64,000 bases of DNA, taken from positions 62,001-126,000 of the forward strand of contig NZ_RXYB01000005.1 of NCBI RefSeq assembly GCF_008086615.1, written 5' to 3'. Position 1 is the stretch's first letter, and each line of letters starts with the position of its first letter. The translations under genes and the position numbers were made by a program. Positions 16,523 through 23,365 of the stretch are shown here, one piece after another. The notes beneath the pieces were generated by a model. That model saw only the letters and a list, made by a program, of their open reading frames with translations, had not been told where the DNA came from and did no database searches. The DNA is from Acetobacterium tundrae (GTDB taxonomy: Bacteria; Bacillota; Clostridia; Eubacteriales; Eubacteriaceae).

Positions 16523-17047
16523 TCATTGATTATTCAGCACTTCATCACTTTCCAATACATTATTATCATCCATAAATTCTGCCGCCGTATCAAAACCAAA
16601 TTTAGCAGCCGTTTCTTCTGCTTCAACAACCTGGGCTTCCACCATGCCAACCAATTGATTATTTTGTTCGGCACTTAATGGCAATGATTTTATAAAAGCG
16701 CTTAAACCCTGCGCCATCTCATGGAACCGGCTTGATCTTGTGATGGTTAGGGCAATATTTTCTCCAACTTCCATTTCTATGTAAGGCAAATCTACTGCTT
16801 CATGTATTGCTTTTTCCAGTTTAGATTCTTGTTTCAATTCAGCGCCTAACGATTTTTCACTTCCCATATCATTACAAAGATCGGCAAAATCAAACATTGC
16901 ACTTTCCAGAAAATCATGTGCGACCTCCGCATTATTTTTGACCATTTCATCTGTTGACGCTGCACCATTTCTAATTGCTTCAACACAATCTTCTGCTGCA
17001 ACAATAGCATCTTCAATGTTTTTGGCTAGTTTATTAATATCATTCAT
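16523..17047 (-). CDS. Unknown element protein, paralogue of the 84-aa protein
   Basis: A 174-aa soluble protein. The C-terminal half (LTITRSSRFHEMAQGLSAFI, KSLPLSAEQNNQLVGMVEAQ) aligns residue for residue with the small protein at 17496-17750, including the R-S-x-x-F-x-E-x-A core and the Q-N-x-x-L-V block; its N-terminal 90 residues are an extra helical part. The ATG overlaps the stop codon of the preceding gene (TAATG), so translation is probably coupled. No function is assigned. Confidence 0.65.
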   Translation of the reverse strand: MNDINKLAKNIEDAIVAAEDCVEAIRNGAASTDEMVKNNAEVAHDFLESAMFDFADLCNDMGSEKSLGAELKQESKLEKAIHEAVDLPYIEMEVGENIALTITRSSRFHEMAQGLSAFIKSLPLSAEQNNQLVGMVEAQVVEAEETAAKFGFDTAAEFMDDNNVLESDEVLNNQ

Positions 17048-17499
17048 TACACTAATTCTCCTCTTTCATATTTTTCATATACTTCTGGGTGATTTCTCTT
17101 TGATTCTGCTGCTAACTCATGCCATCTTTCGTCAGATATTTGTGGAAGATCAATCAATGGAACCATGCTTCCCGCTACTTCCGATTCAACCATTTTGTGA
17201 TCGAATTTTGATTCTCTGACTTTTTCGTACTCATCATTTATAAATTTATTGGCAGCCTCAATGGCTTTTTTTATACTACAAATATAATCTCCAATAATAT
17301 CTGCTCTGGTCGAATAGTCTGCATATTCGTGCTGAATTTGCCATAAGTTTTCTTTCAAGTCCTCTGGTCGGGTCGAAAAATAATTTTCAGTTAGATCCGA
17401 GAGAATGCACCCTGCACGTTCGACCTTTAGCGATAAATCAATCATAAAACCTTCCATTTTGCTCAGTTTTTCAAAAGATATTGTATCTGCTGGTTTCAT
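17047..17499 (-). CDS. Unknown element protein
   Basis: A 150-aa mostly helical protein (FMIDLSLKVERAGCILSDLT, then EKVRESKF). It overlaps both neighbours by 1-4 bases, giving a tight three-gene cluster. No motif is recognised. Likely phage-type accessory protein. Confidence 0.6.
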   Translation of the reverse strand: MKPADTISFEKLSKMEGFMIDLSLKVERAGCILSDLTENYFSTRPEDLKENLWQIQHEYADYSTRADIIGDYICSIKKAIEAANKFINDEYEKVRESKFDHKMVESEVAGSMVPLIDLPQISDERWHELAAESKRNHPEVYEKYERGELV

Positions 17500-17750
17500 T
17501 TGTTTTCCTCCATATATTCATTAAATGCCGCTGCCATTTTAACACCTTCTCGGTAAGCATTGGCTTCTGCCTCGGTTACTTGTTTGACCATCAGATATAC
17601 CAGGTCATCATTCTGCTTTTGATCTAAAGGCAATGTTTTAATTAAATCACCTAAATCATGAGCGATCTCAACAAATTCTTTTGACCTTGTAATCTCAATT
17701 TCAAAATCTTCTATGTTTCCTGCTTCCGGGAAATTCACTATCTTTTTCAA
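17496..17750 (-). CDS. Small element protein with duplicated domain
   Basis: An 84-aa protein: a short beta start (MKKIVNFPEAGNIEDFEIEI) followed by TRSKEFVEIAHDLGDLIKTL, LPLDQKQNDDLV and EANAYREGVKMAAAFNEYM. The latter blocks recur in the 174-aa protein two genes downstream. First gene leftward of the iteron region. Function unknown; the conserved helix pair is widespread in phage proteins as far as I recall. Confidence 0.6.
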   Translation of the reverse strand: MKKIVNFPEAGNIEDFEIEITRSKEFVEIAHDLGDLIKTLPLDQKQNDDLVYLMVKQVTEAEANAYREGVKMAAAFNEYMEENK

Positions 17751-17785
17751 TTGCTATTCTCCTTAAAATTATTTTTGTAAACTGC

Positions 17786-17856
17786 TGTCGTATTTGTCGC
17801 AATTGTCGTAATTAAAAAAGAATTATTAATTTGCGACATTTACGACAATTACGACA
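17786..17856. other. Candidate replication origin: two sets of three 9-bp iterons around an AT core
   Basis: Three tandem TGTCGYAWT units run from 17786, 17795 and 17804; three units of the same motif in opposite orientation cover 17829-17856. An AT-only core (TAAAAAAGAATTATTAAT apart from one G) lies between. The whole is almost a perfect inverted repeat immediately after the stop of the DUF3987 helicase-like gene. SaPI origins have this design: two iteron sets flanking an AT-rich region next to rep. An autoregulatory operator is the alternative. Confidence 0.7.
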
Positions 17857-17862
17857 TGGTTT

Positions 17863-19455
17863 CTAAAATCTGAAATGCAACGGATTTAACTTGTACTCTA
17901 AATCTGGCTTCTTGCCTGGTCTAACAACTACTTTTTGAACAACTTCATACAAATAACCATATTCAACTAGAATTGATAGTGGCTGTTCAATATCCGCTGT
18001 AACATTTATTTTTGAATTTCGGCTGATAAGATATATATCATGCTTCTTATATTTTTCTTTTGGCTTCTGCTCCAATCTCTTTAGAACGAATTTTGCCAGT
18101 TGAATATTTTCATCTACCCCCATAAGCTGATAGGCTGCTCTTGAATGTTCAATATAATAATTGGCAATATTAATCGCATTGATCATGGTGTCAATATCTA
18201 CCGGAACATTATTGATCAATTTTTCATAATCCATACAATGAAGTATGCCTGCAATTCTAAGGGTGGCCCCGATAAGTTTTCCTGCCCAATCTCTCATTTC
18301 TTCAAACTCACCGACTAATTCCGGCTCAATTAAATCAAAATAAGATTTCAGCATTGAATAAGCAGCAGGGGATAGGGTTATTGTCCTGGGCGCTTCACCT
18401 GTTATAATAGGGATATCATGTAGTTTGTACAAAAGCTCCTTATATAGTATTTTAGATTCTTCAGGTATTGGCTTTGTTTCAAAGCTTCGAGTGCCAATTT
18501 TTGAAATTGGCTTACTGTATAAGAACCGGGCGTTCAATCCACGACCTTTAAAGGTCCCATTATCAAACAGCCCTCTAATTACGTCATTTTGCACAGACAA
18601 AAGTATTGTCAATGCTGGGCTTCTAATGTATTCTTTTGGCCGCCCTTTCCTGTCAACATTTATATCGTCGCCGGGATGCGCTTTCAAAATCGTATCAATA
18701 CATATGGCATTTGAATATCTGCCAGCCAACGTATCGAAAAAGCCGCCCTCACTCGACATTACAGATAAAGCTCCATTATTTTCTGCTAATAAAGTAGTCA
18801 ATGCTTCCGGAGTAATATCATCAGCAATTAACCTTAATGGCCTTATCGCTTGATCTTCTAATTCTCTACATTGTTTTTTTAACTCAATCGCCTCGCCAAC
18901 TTCTCCATTTTTTTCGCATTTTGAAATTTGGTTCAGCTTTGAGTTGATTTCAATCGTTTGGCGGTCGATGATTTCCCGTCTATCTTGGTTGACCTCTCGC
19001 TCATATTCCTTTGTATATTTTGTCATTTCACGCATAACGCTAGATTTGCGCTCTGCCGGATCTGCGATGATTAAGGTATAAAGATTCAGCGGCTCAAAAT
19101 AATCCGGTTTCCCTCTAATTTGATACTTTTTCTGTACTGCGCTGGCGACAACCGCTAATGCAGCCACCGCCGCCATATCAATTGCTGTCGCTGTGCTTTC
19201 GGCAACCGCTTCCACATAGTTTCTGATAGTTTCTGGTAGAGATTCTAAGGGGAAGTGGGGAAGCACTCGTTCTTTCTCCAATGGTTTAGGCTGCTGCCAT
19301 TCAAAGGCCTTTTTTTCTTGTGCTTCCTGATCATCCGTGGTAAAATTCGGGTGTAAAATGATTGTCAGATCATCATTACCCTGACCGTCCAATTCGACTG
19401 GATGGTCTTTTTTTTCCATTATTTCTTTTAGATTCCTAATATCGCTTTCATTCAT
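17863..19455 (-). CDS. DUF3987 helicase/primase-like replication protein
   Basis: A 530-aa protein of the DUF3987 (YfjI-like) family in phages and satellites. After a 60-residue variable leader comes the family block ESLPETIRNYVEAVAESTAT, then a P-loop variant (LIIADPAERKSSVM) in place of a classic Walker A, LRLIADDITPEALTTLLAEN, and GFFDTLAGRYSN. It probably acts as replicative helicase/initiator at the iterons right behind it. AAGGAGGTGA supports the ATG at 19455 or the TTG one codon earlier; the GTG at 19470 lies inside that ribosome site. The gene overlaps the upstream primase-like gene by 8 bases. Confidence 0.75.
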   Translation of the reverse strand: MNESDIRNLKEIMEKKDHPVELDGQGNDDLTIILHPNFTTDDQEAQEKKAFEWQQPKPLEKERVLPHFPLESLPETIRNYVEAVAESTATAIDMAAVAALAVVASAVQKKYQIRGKPDYFEPLNLYTLIIADPAERKSSVMREMTKYTKEYEREVNQDRREIIDRQTIEINSKLNQISKCEKNGEVGEAIELKKQCRELEDQAIRPLRLIADDITPEALTTLLAENNGALSVMSSEGGFFDTLAGRYSNAICIDTILKAHPGDDINVDRKGRPKEYIRSPALTILLSVQNDVIRGLFDNGTFKGRGLNARFLYSKPISKIGTRSFETKPIPEESKILYKELLYKLHDIPIITGEAPRTITLSPAAYSMLKSYFDLIEPELVGEFEEMRDWAGKLIGATLRIAGILHCMDYEKLINNVPVDIDTMINAINIANYYIEHSRAAYQLMGVDENIQLAKFVLKRLEQKPKEKYKKHDIYLISRNSKINVTADIEQPLSILVEYGYLYEVVQKVVVRPGKKPDLEYKLNPLHFRF

Positions 19456-19987
19456 CAACCGCTTTCTCACCTCCTTTTATTGCTAAATCTTTGTATAAAT
19501 TAATCTTGTCCTGATCGCTGCCTTCGAATAAAACATCAAGAATGAAATTTATTGTTGGAAGTCTGTGAACAGCCTCCACATATTTTGGATGGTATGTTCC
19601 ATCATCTAATACCGGTTTATATCTCTTCATGTTTTCAATATAATGTTTCGCTAATATCGCATATGACGAGTATGTTTTATCAATCCATTTCTGAAAGGAC
19701 TTAACAATTGCCTGATCTTCCCTATGTGCTTGTATTTGCTCCATATTCGCCGTATAATCGGTTTTTAGATCAAGCCCCAACGAGAAGTCGTCTGAAATCT
19801 TTTTAACGGCTTCAATCGGCTCTAAATTAAACAACTTCATCACGATATCAATTGAAGAACCTTTGGCACCACATCCAAAACAGACGAAACGATTATTTTT
19901 AAAACTTAAACTTGGCGTATCCTCTGTATGGAAAATACAGAGTGCTTTTTTCTGACGATTAATTTCAATGCCGTATCTTTCCGCCAC
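19448..19987 (-). CDS. CHC2 zinc-finger primase-like protein, 5' end frameshifted or non-ATG
   Basis: A 179-aa protein from a GTG. Its zinc ribbon CIFHTEDTPSLSF...CFGCGAKGSSIDIV is the DnaG-type CHC2 domain. The family's usual N-terminus is also encoded upstream in frame (FECVKDNLNILDVAERYGIE) but there is no ATG for it. An ATG at 20042, coupled to the upstream stop and preceded by GAGGTG, starts MNYFR in another frame. A one-base change in the GGG run at 20025-20027 (CCC in the mRNA) would join both. No Toprim domain is present, so it needs a partner, probably the DUF3987 protein. Confidence 0.7.
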   Translation of the reverse strand: MAERYGIEINRQKKALCIFHTEDTPSLSFKNNRFVCFGCGAKGSSIDIVMKLFNLEPIEAVKKISDDFSLGLDLKTDYTANMEQIQAHREDQAIVKSFQKWIDKTYSSYAILAKHYIENMKRYKPVLDDGTYHPKYVEAVHRLPTINFILDVLFEGSDQDKINLYKDLAIKGGEKAVDE

Positions 19988-20041
19988 ATCTAATATATTA
20001 AGATTGTCTTTTACACATTCAAATGGGTCTGAAATAGTTCA

Positions 20042-20185
20042 TCACCTCTGTTTCTGTTTTTCTTTTGCAATGATGTTTGCCACGGCGAGCCTTGGGGTAG
20101 GATCGTTTTTCCCGTACTCGTTTTTTCGCTCAAGGGCTTCTTCAGCTTTCTTTTTTTCCCGCGATCTTCTTCTTGATTTTGACAT
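20042..20185 (-). CDS. Small basic phage-type protein
   Basis: A 47-aa ORF, MSKSRRRSREKKKAEEALER to KEKQKQR, behind GAAAGGATAA. Small Arg/Lys-rich proteins of this shape with the ALERKNEYG...PTPRLAVANII core occur beside CHC2 primases in clostridial phages, as I recall. Its TGA overlaps the candidate ATG of the primase-like gene (TGATGA), which argues that the ATG at 20042 is the primase's natural start. Confidence 0.7.
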   Translation of the reverse strand: MSKSRRRSREKKKAEEALERKNEYGKNDPTPRLAVANIIAKEKQKQR

Positions 20186-20236
20186 ATAATTATCCTTTCA
20201 TGCTCGAATACCTTATCAGGCATCTACAAGACTTAT

Positions 20237-20518
20237 TTATCTCATTCCAATATTTTTTTTGAATTCTTGCATCCTATCCATCGGCACATGGCTTTTTTCA
20301 TCTGGGGTAGTATTGATTATTGTTACTGGTGGTGGTGTGTTTAGAAATTCGATAACAGAATCCAAATTGATTAAGTGTCGGTTGCCAATTTGAACACTTT
20401 CTAACTTTCCTTCCTTCACAAGCCGCCTGATAGAGCTTTCACTCAATCCTGTGTTAGGATCTAAAGCCTTTATTTCTTTGGCGATTTCTTTTGCTATACG
20501 CATTCTCGGAATATCCAT
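20237..20518 (-). CDS. Excisionase-like helix-turn-helix protein
   Basis: A 93-aa protein with ATG behind AAGGAGAG. Residues 15-57 form an excisionase/MerR-type winged helix (GLSESSIRRLVKEGKLESVQ, then IGNRHLINLDSVIEFL). The tail ends EFKKNIGMR. Position in the leftward operon, divergent from the repressor and integrase, is where PICIs carry xis. A transcriptional regulator is possible. Confidence 0.7.
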   Translation of the reverse strand: MDIPRMRIAKEIAKEIKALDPNTGLSESSIRRLVKEGKLESVQIGNRHLINLDSVIEFLNTPPPVTIINTTPDEKSHVPMDRMQEFKKNIGMR

Positions 20519-20522
20519 GTTG

Positions 20523-20699
20523 TTACTCTCCTTCCTTTAATTTTTTAATTGCTAATCTCTTCCAGTAATTAGCATTGTTTTTTTTAACCTTTTCCTTATT
20601 TTCGGCTCTCCATTTTTTATGATATTCTCGTTTAGCTTCAGCCGCCAATTCATCAAGATTTAAATTCTTTTCTAAGCATTCATTTATTTTTGTTTTCAT
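20523..20699 (-). CDS. Small charged phage-type protein
   Basis: A 58-aa protein MKTKINECLEKNLNLDELAA...EYHKKWRAENKEKVKKN...NYWKRLAIKKL. AAGGAGC upstream sets the ATG at 20699. The YHKKWRAENKEKVK...YWKR pattern is common in small phage proteins of unknown role. First gene of the leftward operon, four bases before the excisionase-like gene. Confidence 0.7.
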   Translation of the reverse strand: MKTKINECLEKNLNLDELAAEAKREYHKKWRAENKEKVKKNNANYWKRLAIKKLKEGE

Positions 20700-20742
20700 T
20701 AATAGTGCTCCTTTCTCTTTATTTTTTTTCTTGCTTATGTTC

Positions 20743-20815
20743 GTCTTTCTTGCTATACTCATTATAAGGCAAGATAAAGTAAAACGCAAGCATAAAATGC
20801 GTAAAATTTATAGTG
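20743..20815. promoter_or_regulatory. Repressor operator region with leftward promoter
   Basis: On the minus strand TTGCGT (20784-20789), a 17-bp spacer and TATAAT (20761-20766) form a promoter for the leftward operon. Several CTTGC/GCAAG half-sites surround it (CTTGC twice on the left, GGCAAG, ACGCAAG and TGCAAG to the right), likely operators of the Xre repressor encoded just to the right. Confidence 0.65.
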
Positions 20816-20845
20816 CAAGAATATATAACATTTAGGAGGGCTAAA

Positions 20846-21415
20846 ATGGATAAAGTTATTATTACTGGACATGATGGAATTTTTGCGGTTAGACTAAGAA
20901 AATTGATGGAGGAGCCTAAAACAACACAACAAGAACTTGCTAGTAATGTTGGAGTAACGAGACAAGCTATTTCACAGTATATGGATGGTTCTGTTCAACC
21001 AAATATAGAAAAGTTTTATAAAATAGTTGATTATTTCAAAGTTTCAGCTGATTATTTATTAGGAAAAACTAATGTTAAAACACTTGATACGGATATTCAA
21101 GCAATAAGCGATAAAACAGGCTTATCAGAAGAGGCAATTGGAAATATTAAAGTAACTGCAAACACCCCGGAAAGAAAAGATATACTAAATCAATTTCTAA
21201 AAAGTGCACAGTTTAATAAATTGATATTAGATATTGAATATGCTGGAAAAGATTATATTTTAGCGCAAGAAGAGAAAAACACTATGGAAAACGCAGCAGT
21301 CCAAATTTTACCCAACGCAGTGGTTGATGGATATGAAATAAAACTATGGATCGCAAATAAAACTGCTAGTGAACTCATTTCTTACGTCATAAGATGCTAT
21401 ACTTCAAAAAAATGA
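20846..21415 (+). CDS. Xre-family repressor (cI/Stl-like)
   Basis: A 189-aa protein. The HTH at residues 10-55 (PKTTQQELASNVGVTRQAIS, QYMDGSVQPNIEKFYKIVD) is followed by DYLLGKTN, the usual end of an Xre domain, and a helical C-terminal domain. There is no S24 autocleavage motif, so release of repression would need another signal, such as a helper-phage protein in SaPIs (Stl). The start is the ATG behind TAGGAGGG; a GTG 33 bases upstream is rejected. It is transcribed with the integrase and divergent from the replication operon. Confidence 0.85.
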   Translation: MDKVIITGHDGIFAVRLRKLMEEPKTTQQELASNVGVTRQAISQYMDGSVQPNIEKFYKIVDYFKVSADYLLGKTNVKTLDTDIQAISDKTGLSEEAIGNIKVTANTPERKDILNQFLKSAQFNKLILDIEYAGKDYILAQEEKNTMENAAVQILPNAVVDGYEIKLWIANKTASELISYVIRCYTSKK

Positions 21416-21447
21416 GATATAAGTGTAACACGCTGAGGAGATAACAA

Positions 21448-22833
21448 ATGGCTAATATAGAAAAAAGAGGTAACTCTTATAAAATAGTAGTATCTGGCGG
21501 TTATGATGTTACTGGCAAAAAGATACGTCACTCTAAGACCTACAAGCCCCCTGAAGGTTTAAACCAAAACCAAATTGATAAAGAACTCAATAAAATAGCC
21601 GTGGAGTTTGAAGAGAAATGTTCTCTGGGGTATGTCATGGATAGTAATATAAAATTGATTGATTTTATTGAAATCTGGTTTAGGGATTATGTAGGAAATC
21701 AAAATCTTTCTCCGGTAACGATAAAAGGGTATCAAGACAACTCTTTAAAAATAGCTGAAGAATTAGGTCATATCAAAATAGGGAAGATCACTGCAAAACA
21801 GGTTCAAGACTTCTACGCAAAAATAAAATGTAGTACAGGGGTAAGAGGTGGAGAAAAGTTCATGGTTACGGCTGAATATTTGGAAATTGTCTCTAAACTC
21901 AAACAAAAAGATATTTCCAGTAAAGCTAATATTAATGATGATACCCTTAGACGATTAAAAAAAGGCGGTCATACAACGCTTGAGGTTGCTCAAAAAATAG
22001 CTGAAGCAATAGAAACTGATTTTGATATACTGTTTACTTCTACCAACGAGAAAAAACCTGTTTCTAATAATACAGTCCTCCATTATCATAAGTTATTAAA
22101 TAATATTATGAATACGGCGGTTAGGTGGGGTGTGATCCCCTTTAATATTATTGAAAAGCGTGTAGAGCTACCAAAATTAGAAAAAAAAGAAGCTTCATTT
22201 CTTGACGATAAAGAAGCCCTGGAATTTTTAAAGCTGCTTGATAAGGAACCTATAAAATATAAAACGGCTTTATATCTATTGATTTTTAGTGGATTGAGAA
22301 GGGGAGAAGTGTGCGGATTAAAATGGTCTGATATCGATTTTGATAGTAATGTTCTTTCTATTAAACGTGCGTTGAAGTATGTGCCAGGAGAAAAGGCTTT
22401 TGAAGGCAATACTAAAACATATAAATCAATGAGAAGTATTAAATTGCCATCATTCATTTTTGATATGTTAAAAACTTATCAGTTATGGCAATTAGAACAA
22501 AAAATTAAGGTAGGGGATCAATGGAAAAATAAGGATTATGTTTTTACCGGGTGGAATGGTGAAGCTCTGAACCTAGACACAATTGGTAATTATTTAAGAA
22601 GGTTTATTGCCAAACATAATCTAAAAAATATTCATTTGCATTCATTAAGGCATACGAACGCTTCTATATTAATAGCGAGTGGTGTAGACCTAAAAACAGT
22701 TTCCACCCGGCTAGGCCATTCTAATGTTTCGACAACTGGTAATATATACGCTCATGCAATCAATACGGCTGATGCAAAAGCAAGCGATGCCCTAGAAAAT
22801 ATCTTAATAAATCCTGATAATAAAGCTCTATAA
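21448..22833 (+). CDS. Tyrosine integrase with an inserted HTH segment
   Basis: A 461-aa site-specific recombinase that would move the element in and out of tRNA-Ala. N-terminal arm-binding domain (IEKRGNSYKIVVSGGYDVTG) is followed by a core-binding domain interrupted by about 55 extra residues at 137-190 (ITSSK/DDTLRRLKKGGHTTLEVAQKIA style Xre-like HTH), then a catalytic domain with R284 (SGLRRGEVCGLKW), H398-x-x-R401 (HSLRH), LGHSN and nucleophile Y434 (NIYAH). All catalytic residues are present. The gene ends next to the tRNA 3' end, as usual for tRNA-targeting elements. The remnant at 9779-9991 is a close relative. Confidence 0.92.
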   Translation: MANIEKRGNSYKIVVSGGYDVTGKKIRHSKTYKPPEGLNQNQIDKELNKIAVEFEEKCSLGYVMDSNIKLIDFIEIWFRDYVGNQNLSPVTIKGYQDNSLKIAEELGHIKIGKITAKQVQDFYAKIKCSTGVRGGEKFMVTAEYLEIVSKLKQKDISSKANINDDTLRRLKKGGHTTLEVAQKIAEAIETDFDILFTSTNEKKPVSNNTVLHYHKLLNNIMNTAVRWGVIPFNIIEKRVELPKLEKKEASFLDDKEALEFLKLLDKEPIKYKTALYLLIFSGLRRGEVCGLKWSDIDFDSNVLSIKRALKYVPGEKAFEGNTKTYKSMRSIKLPSFIFDMLKTYQLWQLEQKIKVGDQWKNKDYVFTGWNGEALNLDTIGNYLRRFIAKHNLKNIHLHSLRHTNASILIASGVDLKTVSTRLGHSNVSTTGNIYAHAINTADAKASDALENILINPDNKAL

Positions 22834-22859
22834 CTTAGGTTGTAGAGCTGTTTTATTTT
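22824..22859 (+). terminator. Integrase terminator
   Basis: AGCTCTA (22824-22830) pairs with TAGAGCT (22843-22849), then GTTTTATTTT. The left arm lies inside the last codons of the integrase. Confidence 0.75.
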
Positions 22860-22866
22860 GTAAGTA

Positions 22867-22885
22867 GTCCCCAAACAGTCCCCAA
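22867..22885 (+). repeat. Paired GTCCCCA repeats, right arm
   Basis: Two GTCCCCA copies 11 bp apart followed by ACGTGGGTTATTT, 70 bases left of the att repeat. Same spacing to its att site as the outer copy at 10026. Probable integrase arm sites. Confidence 0.6.
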
Positions 22886-22923
22886 CACGTGGGTTATTTG
22901 GCTAAATAATACTTTCAGACAAT

Positions 22924-22949
22924 AAAAAAAGAGAACCTAATCGGCTCTC
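22924..22949 (-). terminator. Terminator of tRNA-Ala
   Basis: On the minus strand GAGAGCC pairs with GGTTCTC, followed by seven T, 15 bases past the tRNA CCA end. A slightly decayed copy lies beside the left att repeat. Confidence 0.75.
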
Positions 22950-22964
22950 TTATACAATTCTTAT

Positions 22965-23040
22965 TGGTGGAGATGAGGGGACTCGAACCCCTGGCCTTCT
23001 GACTGCCAGTCAGACGCGATCCCAACTTCGCCACACCCCC
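22965..23040 (-). tRNA. tRNA-Ala (GGC anticodon)
   Basis: A 76-nt cloverleaf on the minus strand: acceptor stem GGGGGTG/CATCTCC with the G3-U70 pair that marks alanine tRNAs, D arm GCGA/TCGC, anticodon stem TCTGA/TCAGA with loop CTGGCAG (anticodon GGC), T arm AGGGG/CCCCT with TTCGAGT, and an encoded CCA. The 3' half is the attachment site of the neighbouring element, which restores the full tRNA on integration. Confidence 0.96.
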
Positions 23041-23069
23041 ACAAGGTACGATCTTCAAGACACTTTTAT

Positions 23070-23098
23070 AGTATAAGTGAGGTGTCTTTTATTTGCAA
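23070..23098 (-). promoter_or_regulatory. Promoter of tRNA-Ala
   Basis: On the minus strand TTGCAA (23093-23098), a 17-bp spacer and TATACT (23070-23075), about 30 bases upstream of the tRNA 5' end. Confidence 0.65.
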
Positions 23099-23294
23099 GT
23101 GTTTTTTGATAAATATGAATTCTTTTGACGAATTGATGTCGGAAAAAGGATTGGCTTATGAAAACGATATCGTATCCAAAAAATATCAGTTTCACCTAAA
23201 ACAGCATTAAATTCAAAAATGTAATACAATATAATGCTACTTGGAAGCAAAATATTCTAAAATTCTAAAAAATATGCCAAAAATTTCCTGCATG

Positions 23295-23303
23295 TGTTAT
23301 AAT
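23295..23303 (+). promoter_or_regulatory. Extended -10 promoter for the PocR-domain kinase
   Basis: TGT-TATAAT, an extended -10 hexamer with a TG, about 60 bases before the kinase start; no good -35. The remaining 23099-23294 stretch holds only a 31-codon ORF without a ribosome site. Confidence 0.5.
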
Positions 23304-23365
23304 ATTATACATTAGAAACCGTTTTGCATTAGAATTATGAGATTATTGTTTAAAGGGGTTGTTTT

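Larger units (their letters stand above)
10114..23010. mobile_element. PICI-like phage satellite integrated in tRNA-Ala
   Basis: A 12.9-kb element bounded by the 56-bp direct repeat. From right to left: integrase and Xre repressor (plus strand), an operator region, then a leftward operon with a small gene, an excisionase-like HTH gene, a 47-aa gene, a CHC2 primase-like gene, a DUF3987 helicase-like gene, paired iterons around an AT core, three small genes, a serine recombinase, an HTH gene, a small-terminase-like gene and accessory genes. No capsid, portal, large terminase, tail, lysis or conjugation gene is present. That is the order known for SaPI/PICI satellites (int-repressor / xis-pri-rep-ori-terS). 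Alternatives are a decayed prophage or an integrative mobilisable element; no relaxase is visible. The satellite call is an inference. Confidence 0.65.

Noticed and set aside
20011-20223. 70-codon minus-strand ORF
   Set aside because: It is out of frame with the better supported 47-aa gene (20042-20185), which has a proper ribosome site and overlap with the primase-like gene.
23115-23210. 31-codon ORF (MNSFDELMSEKG...) upstream of the PocR-domain kinase
   Set aside because: No Shine-Dalgarno sequence and no known relative; probably chance.
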